Assembly: GCA_022266195.1 (NCBI GenBank)
Contig: WHVY01000005.1
Coordinates: 5,084,001-5,148,000, forward strand
Direction: 5' to 3'
DNA: 64,000 bases
DNA from: Tetranychus cinnabarinus
Lineage: Eukaryota > Arthropoda > Arachnida > Trombidiformes > Tetranychidae
The notes beneath the pieces were generated by a model. That model saw nothing but the letters and a program-made list of their open reading frames with translations, ran no database searches and had not been told where the DNA came from. Below, in pieces: positions 11,200 to 21,569 of the stretch. How positions within the stretch are numbered: the stretch's first letter is position 1; each line of letters starts with the position of its first letter. A program made the translations under genes and the position numbers.

Positions 11200-13114
11200 A
11201 TGCCAAAAACCGGATTAGAACACGACAATCTTTACCAAAAGTAAGTTAATGGACATTGAAGATGTGTTTGTATCAATTTTTACTCGTATTACCTTTTCGT
11301 CTCTGGTTTATTTTGTATTGAGTATTTCTTGTTCTTTAAACTAATCTAGTAGATTAGTCTTATGAAAATTCTTGCTGATATGTATTTCTGATTGTTGACA
11401 ATGAAAAATCCTGGTTCCGATACTGTGTAGGCAACTTTACGCTCCAGATGGTTTTATCAAATTATCAGTAATTTGACTAGATAATTTTGCTTAATGACCA
11501 TCACAATAGTCGACCATAACGTTGATTTTGATCGTGTTACATAAATATTTTTGATTCAAATTGTTATGCTTTTGTTTTTTTTTGTTGTAGCTAAAAGTTT
11601 TCTACTCCAGTCTGATAGTTACTCAAGCGTTGATTCAACATTGGAAATTGTAATCTTTTGGTTGTTTTGGTTTGTTTGTTTTGATTTCGTTAAATATTCA
11701 GTATTTCAATATCCAAAGACTATTTTCATTAACATGTACTGTTAAACTATGCATTACGTTATTGTATACTTTCATTAATTTCATCCAAACTTTCCAGTGA
11801 ACATCTATTTTCCTGACTAATATACGAAAATATCAATCTATTTACTTATAACTTTTGTCTCTTTTGCTTTGACAATGTTTAGGTATGAAAGAGATGCGAC
11901 TGGATGGAAGGTTTTAAGGAATGGTTTCGTTCATGAATCGGATAAAATAGAAAAGGCCGTTAAATTAGTTGGCAAAGATGGGCTGTTAAGATATGATCAA
12001 AGTAAAATCCGTGTCACTCTATTTGGCTTAGGACGTATTGGAACTGTTTGGATTGAAAGAATCCTTAGGAACCCAAGACTTCAATTGGTTTACTGTGTTG
12101 AACCTTGTGTAGAACGTGCCAATTACTTTGAATACATGTATAATTTGAAAGATGTTAAAATGATTCATCCAAATAGTCAAGATGAAGTCTTTAGTGACCC
12201 TGATGTAGATGCTGTTATTATTGGTACTCCGACTTCATCTCATGAATATCTTGTACTCAAATCAATCAACTCTGGCAAAGCAGTTATGTGTGAGAAACCA
12301 TTGGCTGACAAACTAGAATCAGTGGATAAAATTTTTAAACTAGCCATCCAAAGAAATTTACCCTTTCTGACTGCTATGAACCGTCGATTTGACCCTTCTT
12401 TCAGGTCGATTAGGAAACGTGTGAAAAAGGGTGAAATTGGAAAAGTACACATTATAAAGACTACTCATCGTGATCACCCCGGTCATCCTGCTTCTTATCT
12501 GAAAGGCTCGGCTGGAATATTCTTGGACTCAGCCATTCACGATATTGACTTGGTGTGCTGGGTTATTGGTGAATATCCTGTAACCGTTATTGCTTCTGGA
12601 TCAGCTTTTGATGAAGAGATTGGAGCGATGGGTGATTACGATACTGTTGTTATTGTTCTGAAGTTTCCTTCTGGAGCAATGGGCACCATTGATGTAACTA
12701 GATCCTCAGCATATGGTTATGATGAGAGATTAGAGGTTTTTGGCTCTTTAGGAATGTTGACTGGACCTTCAGTTAGGCCTACTTACGTTACTTTGGACTC
12801 CGAGTCTGGATCAACAACTGTTCCATACCATTATAACCACATTTCACGATTTGCGGAATCTTATACCAATGAGCTGGAACATTTTGTTGATTGTATAAAA
12901 GGTAAATAACAAAGTTAATTTAAATTAAATGCATTTCGTTGAATAACCGATTTTTATAATTTCGACAGGCTTGAAAGAAGTTGAAGTAAAACCAATGGAA
13001 GTCATGGCGGCAACTAAAATAGCTCAAGCATGTAAGGAATCAGCTCGGACTGGAAGACCTATTGAATTAACATGGAAAGAAAGTTGGAGTTATTCTAGAA
13101 ACAATGAAGAATAA
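11200..13114 (+). CDS. Gfo/Idh/MocA-family oxidoreductase (inositol 2-dehydrogenase-like)
   Basis: Exons 11200-11240, 11883-12901 and 12969-13114 join in frame to 401 residues. The family uses NAD(P) to oxidise sugars or inositols. The Rossmann motif GLGRIG is at residues 62-67 after VTLF. The signature EKP lysine motif is CEKPLAD at 150-156, followed by NRRFDPSFRSIRKRVKKGEIG and the GIFLDSAIHDIDLVCWVIGE block with the conserved Asp/His pair. A tiny 41-base first exon gives MPKTGLEHDNLYQ, then a 642-bp intron; phase at the junction is exact. A non-Rossmann lead of about 55 residues precedes the nucleotide-binding fold. The family is bacterial in bulk but present in some animals, so old transfer is possible. 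The substrate cannot be told from sequence. Confidence 0.85.
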
Positions 13115-14442
13115 TATTCCGTAGAATCATTTTAAAAGCTCAATTGTAATCATAACTGCAAACGATTAAAAATATAAACGCTTCTATTATTTTTCTACAT
13201 TCTTGTAGAATTGATAGTTCTGGAGCCTCTTTTTCTTATTGAAAATCTCATTGGATCTATTTTACCCAAAATTTACCCATTCTCTCCGTTGTTTAAATAA
13301 AGAAAATCAAAGAAATTTAGGAAAAAGCGATTGCAACTATTAAAAAATTAGCACATTGAATCAAAATTTCAGTTATGTACCTTGTAAACTTACTTGTTGA
13401 TGAATTTCATGATTTTACGGTATTTCTTTCGAATTCTGTGACAATCAAAAACTGTTCCTCCATAGAAAACAAATGTTGAAATAAAAGTTCAATAACTTGA
13501 GTTCCGATTATTGTTTTGTAATAATTTTTTAGCAGACACTTTTTTATCAAATCACCATTTTATGTTGAAAATTTAATGATGATATGCAAACAGATTGTCT
13601 TCAAAAATCATTGGCTCCAAACTTTTGAGCTGATTAGTCTCTGTTTTCGGAGTTTGGTATTGAAATTACACATAACCGAAAGCATATCAGGTTCAAGAGT
13701 TTCCTCTTAACAAAAAGCACTAACATCAATCACCAAAAAACAGTTGATTTACACAGTAATTTTATCACAGCATCAAAAAATATACTGGTTCCAAACATTT
13801 GAACTTCAATGTAACTAATGGCCCAAAAACAAGAATAGAAGGTGAAAATGTAGGATAAGACTTTATTGTAATAAAAGATATAGAGACTCAAATCTGCACA
13901 ATAAACTAGAATAAATCAAAGGCACCAATTATAAAAGATGTTTTTCGCGATTGAAATTGATGAAAAATATTAAAAGGGTTTGTAAGAAGAGTTGTTAAAA
14001 ATTCATTAGGTTACTGTTATAGATCATTTTAAGAGAGGAGTTATCAATGCATTTTGCCTATATTAAAAATGCAAACATGGAAAACAATTGAAACATAATT
14101 AACAGGACCAATCTAGGGGGAAATATCTTTTTAATTGTATTTGGGTAAATCATTAAATATATTGCCAATAATTAAGTCACAGCACAATTTATGATTTTAC
14201 TGACTTTGCATTTGAATTTGGTTTCAGTCAAAGTTGGCGCCTTTACTGAATGTTTACACTTTTATTGACATTTATATTTTTTGTTGCTGATTTGAAAACT
14301 GGTTGAATTTTCTTAAAGTTAATGGATTGTCTTCATGGTTAATTGGAATTATTTTGATGTGAATTGTTTCATTTTGTGGGTTGTAAATCATCTGTGATCT
14401 GCCGATGATGCCAAACGAAAGGTGTATGGTTAATCCAAAAAA
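13115..14442. other. Intergenic, no gene seen
   Basis: About 1.3 kb of AT-rich spacer between the oxidoreductase stop and the EXT2 start. It holds the 3' UTR of the former and the promoter of the latter; I recognise no ORF, RNA gene or repeat. Confidence 0.55.
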
Positions 14443-16714
14443 ATGAGACACATTTTGTTTCTGCCTTCTTGTCTAAGGAAGCGAGCTCGATTAATTGTCA
14501 AGTTTTCGCTTTACCTTTTGGTTGCTATTGCCATATTGGAAGTAATTTATTTCCTGTTTGTGAATCTTTTCACTGGTCGGGATGTTAACATAGGCTTGAC
14601 CGCTGGACCTGTTTATGAACCATTCAAATTGATTGATCCGGAAGACGCAGAAACAATTGTCATTAGCAATACTCAATCCAAAAGCATCGAGACGATAAAA
14701 GATTGTAACCATTATAATTGCTTCGACGTCTATCTTTGCAATCCTGATGATGGTATTTTAAAGGCATACCTTTACCCAGTTAAAAAATACCAAGATAGTG
14801 AAGGAGTCTACATATCTGGCAATTTTACTGAAGAGTTCTATCAGCTGACTGAAGCTGTTTTTGATAGTCCGTATTTTGTTAATGATCCAAACTTAGCTTG
14901 CATTTTTATTCCTACCATTGACACTTTAAAGCAGAGTAATTTGCGATTAGAAGAGACTTCAAAGGTTTTTGCATCGTTATCACATTGGAATGGTGATGGT
15001 AAAAATCATCTCATCTTTAATTTCCTTCCAGGATCATTTCCTGATTATAACAGACGGTTAGATGTTGCAATTGGAAGAGCTATGCTTACCTCGGGTGGTT
15101 TCGATAGTTGGTCATTCCGTCCTCAATTCGATGTATCAGTTCCTGTGTTCAGTCCTTTATCTAACCAATATATTATTCGCTCAAAAGAAGACGAAGACAA
15201 GTTAGTGGTGGAACAAAGACATTGGCTTGTCATGTCACCTCAAAACGATCTCATAAATCCTATTGCCAAGAAAATGTTCTCTCAAATGGATAGTGATATT
15301 TCTGATAAAGTGATTGTATTGGAATCTCGGTGTGACTCTCTGGTCAATTTTTCTACATGGAGATGTAATAGTCAAAGAAACTTAAAGCTTCATTATCCTG
15401 AAGTTTTAACTCAATCTGATTTTTGTTTAATCATGAAAACTGCATTTTTAGGGTCGCCTTTACTCAGTGATGCTTTGATGATGGGATGTATTCCAGTAAT
15501 CCTGATGGACAACTATGTGCTACCTTTTCAAGATAAAATTGACTGGCGAAGTATATCAGTGCAGATTTCTGAGAATGCTATGGATCGTGTAATCGATATT
15601 TTAGGAAACATATCTATTAATCGTATTCTCGAAATGAGAGAACAAGGACTGTACATTTGGAGGAGATATTTCAGTAGCATAAAGTCTATTGTATCTTCAA
15701 CATTATCCGTGATCAATGAGAGACTATTTCCTCAATCAGTCATTTCAAGATTTGAATGGAATCGACCAAAAATTGCCTCTCATCTGAAACCATTGTCCTT
15801 AATTAATCCTAAATTGTCATCCAGACCCTATCAAGGTTTCACAGCTGTCATTCTAACCTATGACAGAGTTGAAAGTTTATTTCAAGTTATGCATAGAGTG
15901 GTTCAAGCTCAAAGCTGTGTTAAGGTTCTAGTTATATGGAATAACCAAGAAAAAGAACCTCCTCAACCTAGTGAATGGCCTAAAATTAGTGTTCCGCTTA
16001 AGATTATCAAAACCAAACAGAATAAACTCAGCAATCGTTTCTATCCCTACAAAGATATAGAGACTGAAGCTATTCTCGCTATTGACGACGACATCATAAT
16101 GTTAACACCAGATGAACTTGAATTTGGCTTTCAGGTTTGGAGAGAATTTGCTGATCGAATTGTAGGTTTCCCTTCTCGAGTTCATCGATGGAATAATTTC
16201 ACCAAGCAATATCGGTATGAATCTGAATGGACCAATGATATTTCTATGGTTCTTACCGGAGCAGCCTTTTATCATAAGGTGAGTTAATTTCAAAGTTAAC
16301 TTCCTTTGTATTTGTATTTTTAATCTTGTTCTTATTTTCATCTATTTAATTTTTCTATAGTATTACAATTATTTGTATACATTTGAGATGCCAAAAAAGA
16401 TCAAAGAACAAGTAGATAATCAAATGAATTGTGAGGACATCGCTATGAATTTTCTTGTTTCTAATGTGACTGGGAAAGCACCAATTAAAGTCGCGCCAAG
16501 GAAAAAATTTCGTTGCCCTGAATGTGTTAATGGAGGAATGCTATCTAAAGATGTACTCCATCATTTAAACGCTCGTTCAAAATGTATCAATGAGTTCACA
16601 GCAATATACGGTCGAATGCCATGTGAAACTATTGAATTTAGAGCAGATCCAGTTCTATTTAAAGACAATCTTCCCGAGAAATTGAAAAAATTTCATCATA
16701 TTGGCAACTTATGA
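14443..16714 (+). CDS. EXT2: Exostosin-2, heparan sulfate co-polymerase
   Basis: Exons 14443-16278 and 16361-16714 join in frame to 729 residues, matching EXT2 (about 720). In the Golgi, EXT1/EXT2 elongate heparan sulfate chains. The protein is type II: a short basic cytoplasmic end (RKRAR), then a membrane segment at about residues 20-41. The exostosin/GT47 domain follows, with DVYLCN, KAYLYPVKKY, IFIPTIDTLKQSNLRLEET, HLIFNFLPGSFPDYNRRLDV and SDALMMGCIPVILMDNYVLP. The GT64 domain starts near residue 465 (FTAVILTYDRVESL); its DXD metal site is in AIDDDIIM near residue 548. The C-terminal end has the conserved cysteines of the exostosin fold (RCPECVNGGM, RSKCINEF). The block pattern favours EXT2 over EXT1. 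Nothing looks broken. Confidence 0.93.
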
Positions 16715-17281
16715 GTTTAAATACGAGATTAATCAAATCAGACCAACTGCATTTTCATTTTTTTAATAACTTTTTTACTAAACAAATCATGTTACCATCT
16801 TTTACTTGAATGTCAACAAACTTTTTCTAGTCAAATTGCTTTATCTATGCATATATTAATAATATAATAATTAATTTCTTTAATCACTATCTAATTCATC
16901 GAAATGTCAATGATCTGACTGCAAAGCTTCATATTTTTTTGTCTTGGGCGATTATTAACATTTTTAAATAAGTTGCCATCTTATATTGCTGAATGTTGAC
17001 ATCGGTATAACCTGAAATTTTGAAAGATTGTAATTTAAAATCATTAAAATAGATATTGTAAATAAAAATGTAACAATTTAATTATTTTGAATCATTACAC
17101 TTTCATGATCACAGAATTTAAGCGGCATCAGCTCCATCTATTACTGAATCAACTAACAGAATGTTTTTTTTGAATCACATGTTACTACGGTTTTCAAACA
17201 TCGTTTAAACTGTTAAAACCTATTAAAATTGAATTAACATCTACTCTAATAACTGTATTAACCGCTGATTAAATATTCAGT
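16715..17281. other. Intergenic between EXT2 and the RRM gene
   Basis: Short AT-rich spacer with EXT2 3' UTR and the upstream region of the RRM gene. No separate feature seen. Confidence 0.5.
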
Positions 17282-17733
17282 ATGCCACCCATCAGATGTA
17301 TGGTGACAAATATTTCATGGAGCGTTGGCAGAGGTAAAAATTGATAGATATTTGTAATAAGATTTATAATAATCTAATGTTTCTCTTGTAGCCCAGCTTC
17401 GTGAATATTTCTCTCGCTTTGGTCCTTTACATGAAGTATCAATTAAATTTGTAAGTTATTACATTTTATTGTTTATACACTAGATTTCAATTTATTCATT
17501 TATTTCCTTTTGATTTTTAAATGTGCTCAGAATAAGGAAACTGGATTATCTGAAAAATATGGTTTTATCACTTTCAGTGATAAACAATCTTTTGTTTCTG
17601 CTGCCAATTATCCAAATGATCATTTTCTTGAAGGATCTCTGGTTAGTCATTTTTTGTTATTATCATTCAATATTTTACTGATTTTGTTCATCTTTTTTTA
17701 CAGATGAGGATAAAGCCAGCGAGAGAATCTTAA
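17282..17733 (+). CDS. Small RRM protein, SLIRP-like
   Basis: Four exons (17282-17333, 17392-17450, 17531-17641, 17704-17733) join in frame to 83 residues that are almost entirely one RRM. RNP2 is CMVTNISWSV, RNP1 is EKYGFITFS, and LREYFSRFGPLHEVSIKF between them is the usual helix 1/strand 2. SLIRP partners LRPPRC and stabilises mitochondrial mRNAs; its size (about 100) and RRM-only layout fit, and GFITFSDKQSF resembles that family. No clear mitochondrial presequence is seen, so another small RRM protein is possible. A polyadenylation signal AATAAA follows at 17817-17822, 84 bp past the stop. The last coding exon is only ten codons including the stop. Confidence 0.78.
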
Positions 17734-17949
17734 TTGGAAATGATGCATTAAATTATCTATCTATGTAGCTGCTAATTAGGTGATATTAAGGATTAATTTG
17801 CAAGTTGTAGTTTCTTAATAAAAGTGAATCGCTCTTCGATACGTAATTTTGGGCTCATTCTAATTCTTTTCATAATTGGCCGTAATCTTTCTAATTTACC
17901 AATCGATTAAAACGTCTCGAAAAAGGATATTTATCTGTAATTCTAATTT

Positions 17950-18073
17950 ATCGATATATTATTCCAAGTTAACCCAAAATAATTCACCATTCAATGCGTT
18001 ATCCTTGGTTTTAAAGTAGTCCAAGAATAGAGTGAAAAATGAATCTAAATCGAGTGATAAGTTAAAATATCAG
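17950..18073. repeat. Dispersed 124-bp repeat, copy 1
   Basis: Compared base by base with 29646-29769, the two differ at one position in 124 (GAGTG here, GATTG there), in the same orientation. It starts ATCGATATATTATTCC and ends TTAAAATATCAG; flanks on both sides differ. No ORF and no clear terminal inverted repeat. The near-identity at 11.7 kb distance implies recent transposition or copying. I do not recognise the family. Confidence 0.85.
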
Positions 18074-18127
18074 AAAATAAAGACTATTACCAGTCAACTG
18101 TCCAGTTAGATTGTTGAGCAATAGGAT

Positions 18128-18157
18128 GACCTCACCCGTCTATGATTAAGAAACCTA
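18128..18157 (+). pseudogene. 30-bp relic of NUDT19 exon 1
   Basis: These 30 bases match 25978-26007, inside exon 1 of the complete NUDT19 gene, at 27 of 30 positions in the same orientation. The matching segment codes for GPRPSMIQKP in the intact gene. Here it stands alone, upstream of a NUDT19 copy that has only the later exons (19343-20105). I infer it is what remains of that copy's first exon. The surrounding bases no longer read as NUDT19. Confidence 0.65.
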
Positions 18158-18510
18158 TTTCATTTAAACATATGTTTTGAAGATAATGAAAATAACAAGC
18201 AATATTTATGCCCTGGCCAGTGGTAAGATAAGCAAAGGCTTCGGGGTGACGATTCCAAAGTCTGCAGATCGAGCCCGGTCAGGGTGAAAAAAACGAACCG
18301 AAAAACAAAAATCAAATCTTGAATTTAAAAACATTAGTTATTAAACCAAGTAAACTCTTCAACTCAGGTTGAAAACCAACGCAAGTTGGTGGGTTTCTCC
18401 CGCAAGGGTGGCCCATTTTTTGCCCAATTTGGGTCCAATATTGTACTATCTTTTTTAATGCGATTTGTAAATTGACTAAGTTATTGGCTTCTTAATTAAT
18501 AATCAAATCC
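18158..18510 (+). repeat. Tandem unit 1: tRNA-headed element with GCAA hairpins and T6 end
   Basis: A 353-bp unit. At 18211-18284 is a 74-nt tRNA-like head: its ends CCCTGGCC and GGTCAGGG pair (one G-T), an A-box-like TGGTAAGATAAG lies at 18221-18232, and a consensus-matching B box GATCGAGCC at 18267-18275. After an A-rich linker come two hairpins with GCAA tetraloops: CCAAC/GTTGG at 18376-18389 and CCC/GGG at 18399-18408, the second inside an outer TGGG/CCCA stem. Six T's at 18416-18421 would end Pol III transcription, giving about 211 nt. The head is a degenerate tRNA (poor T-stem). A tRNA-derived SINE or a small Pol III RNA gene are both possible. Confidence 0.7.
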
Positions 18511-18882
18511 TTTCATTTGCACATATGTTTTGAACATAATGAAAATAACAAGCATTACTTTTACCCTGACCAGTGGTAAGATAAGCAAAGGCTAGGGGTG
18601 ACGACCTCTAAGTCTGCGGATCGAACCCGGTCAGGGTGCAAAATAAACTGAACTAAAACAAAACAAACCACAAAACAAAAAACATAAACAAATCTTGAAT
18701 TTAAAAACACTAGTTTCTAAACCAAGTAAAACCTTCAACTCAGGTTGAAAACCAACGCAAGTTGGTGGGTTTCACCCGCAAGGGTGGCCCATTTTTTGTC
18801 CAATATTGTGTACTATCTTTTATAACGGTTTTATATCTTTTATTTGTCAATTGACTTATTAAGTTATTGGTTCCTTAATTAT
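18511..18882 (+). repeat. Tandem unit 2: tRNA-headed element with GCAA hairpins and T6 end
   Basis: Second copy, in the same orientation and starting 353 bp after unit 1. The head at 18564-18636 has perfectly pairing ends CCCTGACC and GGTCAGGG and a B box GATCGAACC at 18619-18627. The linker differs in length, but the hairpins are kept: CCAAC-GCAA-GTTGG at 18752-18765 and ACCC-GCAA-GGGT at 18774-18785. The T6 run is at 18792-18797, for a predicted RNA of about 234 nt. Relative to unit 1 the acceptor-like stem gains a Watson-Crick pair and the second hairpin gains an A-T pair, so pairing is better here. Similarity also extends 5' and 3' of the transcribed part, so the two arose by tandem duplication of a larger block. 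Confidence 0.7.
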
Positions 18883-19342
18883 GGTCGATATGAAAGTGAA
18901 CTTTAAATGTTATGGATGGCCATGTGTCGTGATAAGTCGAGTCACTTTTGAGATTCCGAGCTAATCTCTAATACTTATTCAGATTGCTAAAAGTAATCAC
19001 CTTAATAAATTGTAATCGATAAGTTGTTAGTTGGAATAGTTTTTCGTCCAATTTCACTTTCATTTCAATAAAGGTTCAAGTTTTAAGTTGAATTTAGCTA
19101 ATATTGCATTTCTTAAAAAAGATTTTTATTGATCATGATGTTGAGTTGAAAATATCAACTTGAAATGTTATTATTGTACGATCACATTTTTATTTGCTAT
19201 TTTTTTATCAGCGAAACAAAAAAACTCTTAATTAAAACAGTAGTTACTTCAAAGCAAAGAGCTGAGAGCCTCAACTGCAAACAATCGCTCATATGTTTAT
19301 CACGTGATTTTTACTTTTTACGCTTGTTTTTGTACTTGTTTT

Positions 19343-20105
19343 CAACAGCAGTTTTAACAATCAGAATTTCAAATGGCCTGGAGAGAATCCCAAAAAATTA
19401 CTTGATGATAATTTTAATGAGGAATTGCTGGACTGGAGGTCCAGAATAAGGCAGAATGGTGAAGCTTTCATTGAAATGTGTCACCGTTTTAAAAAGATAC
19501 CCAACATTTGGTCTCTTTACGAGTGGTGGAACTGGGCAACTCCTAAACTAGAAGGTCCGAAACGATTCGATACTATGTTTTACATTCATTTTGCAGATTA
19601 TCAATCTAAAGTTATCCTTGATAACACCGAGGTAACCAATTTCAAAGTAAGTGACAAACTGAGAAATCACAAAATTCTCAATGCAACAATCTAATGTCAA
19701 CATAATCTTTCTTTTCAGTGGGCTACTCCTAAAGAAATTTTGCAAGAATTTGCTGAGAAAAGGATCATTCTTGCTCCACCTCAGGTCTTCGAACTAGGTC
19801 GAATCGCTAATTTTGACAATTTAACTGATTTACAAAAATTTTCCGCAGATCGTGAGAAACAAAGTGTTGAAAAGTGGCTTCCAGTCATAGTAAAGAATCC
19901 TAAAGGTCGAGAGGTTTACTTGCCCGGTGATATCCTCTACCCTGATGACCCTGAAACTGATCTAGAACTAATAAATGATCAAAATGAAAGTGAATTAATG
20001 AATTCAGGGGTAACAATTAATCGCATTAGAAGTCATGAAAATTCTTTCACTTATATCTCTAATTACAAAAATTACGGACACTTGAAGCCGATTTTTATCA
20101 CATAA
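19343..20105 (+). pseudogene. NUDT19 paralog lacking the Nudix-box exon (probable pseudogene)
   Basis: Two intact segments match the last two exons of the complete NUDT19 gene at 25638-27540. The first, up to the GTAAGT donor after 19646, includes WSLYEWWNWATPK, KRFDTMFYIHF and VILDNTEVTNFK. The second, 19719-20105, includes IILAPPQVFELGRI and ends LKPIFIT. The intact gene has WSLYEWWDWLTP, KRFDTMFYLCC and ends YSKL. At the 5' edge, AVLTIRISNG after an acceptor near 19343 matches the intact GVALLISPNGG but is in another frame from what follows, so there is a frameshift around 19373-19381. No Nudix box is found upstream, only a 30-bp relic and repeats, and the peroxisomal SKL end is missing. 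A shortened non-catalytic protein remains possible. Confidence 0.7.
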
Positions 20106-21569
20106 TATTGTGATATTTGTTACAAATTTGTTCATTTTTGTTTGATTGATATTCCATTTGATTAATTTGGTATACATTGTATATTAACGAAAAGTTGATG
20201 CTAGTCAACTGCAATTATTAATATATTTTTAATAATGTTAATGTAATTTAAAAATATAAAATGTAACAAATTTTACAATTTACAATTTTATAATACCGAT
20301 ACAATGATTTCATCGTTCCTATTCCATTGAAATAAATTTCAATAATTATATTCCAACGGTCAAGTGGCCCAGTTAAAGATTTATGGTTGAACGTTGATAC
20401 ATTCATTCGGTATTCGTCTGTTCAAATCTTTCCCTCATTATCATCCTAACTGATGAAGAAAAATAAAGTTCAACATCAAAGGAGCGGTAATTTTAGATAA
20501 TTAAAACAAATCAATAGGATTAGTCAACTAAGTCGATCCGCTTTAACATACAAATCTTGAAACAGTTATGCTTCTTTGATTATCAGAATATAAAACTGAA
20601 GCATTTAAGTCTTTAAATATCCTTATTAATTTGTTTCACTTTTCAAATTGAACACAATTAACGGCAGCAAAACGAATAAGCAAATAAAATGAATTAAATT
20701 AAAGCAAGCTGTTATTTTATCTCTCAGCCATTCATTCGATTATTTTTCGGCTAGCTTTAGCATTTGGTTTATATCAAGGGTTTCGATTAAATTCTGAAAT
20801 TCGAATGTTAAAAATCCAATCGAAAAGCAGATAAGCTGTTAGGATAGTTTAAGTTCTGAGTTTGAATCCTGAACTTCAAGCTTTGAAGTAATTATTCATT
20901 CAGTCTTTTGACTTAAGCCATTCACAACTACAGCTGGCTGCCTAATAGCTTGCACTTGCTAGCTAGAAGACTAGTTTGTAAACTTGACATCTTCACATCA
21001 TTTTTACATACTGTTCATTTTTAAATTTTATTTTGTATTTTGTATTTTTAAATTGTGTTAATTTATCTGATTTTCATCATCAGGCATTTAATTTATCAAC
21101 TTTATGAATGCCTTGTACTGAAAGAAATGTCAAGCTTGCCTACAGCTGAGAGGTGATTTGATTACCTCTCAGCTTTCATCTTTTTTGAAATATCTTAAAA
21201 TTGACTTCCAAAGTTGGCCGATTAAGTATCTGCTGTTAAGTTTTTTTAATCATTTGTAACAATCATCTGGTCATATTTGCTCTTTCCATCACTATCTTCA
21301 TCTAATTATTTATTTAGTCCGATAATTAACTGAAACTTGCCAGCTTTTCTTCCTCATCTATACATTGTGATTATCAAAATCCTTGGTGTTTTGCATAAAT
21401 GTAAGTATACCTTATTTGATACATATAGTCACCTATTGCAATTTTCTGTACTGATTCTCTATGATTTTCTCTATTTGTACATGTTTAGATCTCTAGCCTG
21501 AGCCATTTGATCAATCCATTTCTAAACCTTCATTGAAAATATTTTTAAGCAACAGCTATTGGAACAAAG
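20106..21569. other. Intergenic and 5' UTR of the PH-domain gene
   Basis: About 1.4 kb, AT-rich. The right end probably contains a noncoding first exon and intron of the next gene: a donor GTAAGT at 21401 and an acceptor TTTAG ending at 21488. Nothing else recognised. Confidence 0.45.

Noticed and set aside
18211..18284. Functional tRNA gene
   Set aside because: Head length and B box fit, but the T-stem pairs poorly, the A box deviates and the anticodon arm is not convincing; better explained as tRNA-derived.
18376..18415. Self-cleaving ribozyme (hammerhead or twister)
   Set aside because: I find no CUGAUGA/GAAA hammerhead core or twister core around the GCAA hairpins.
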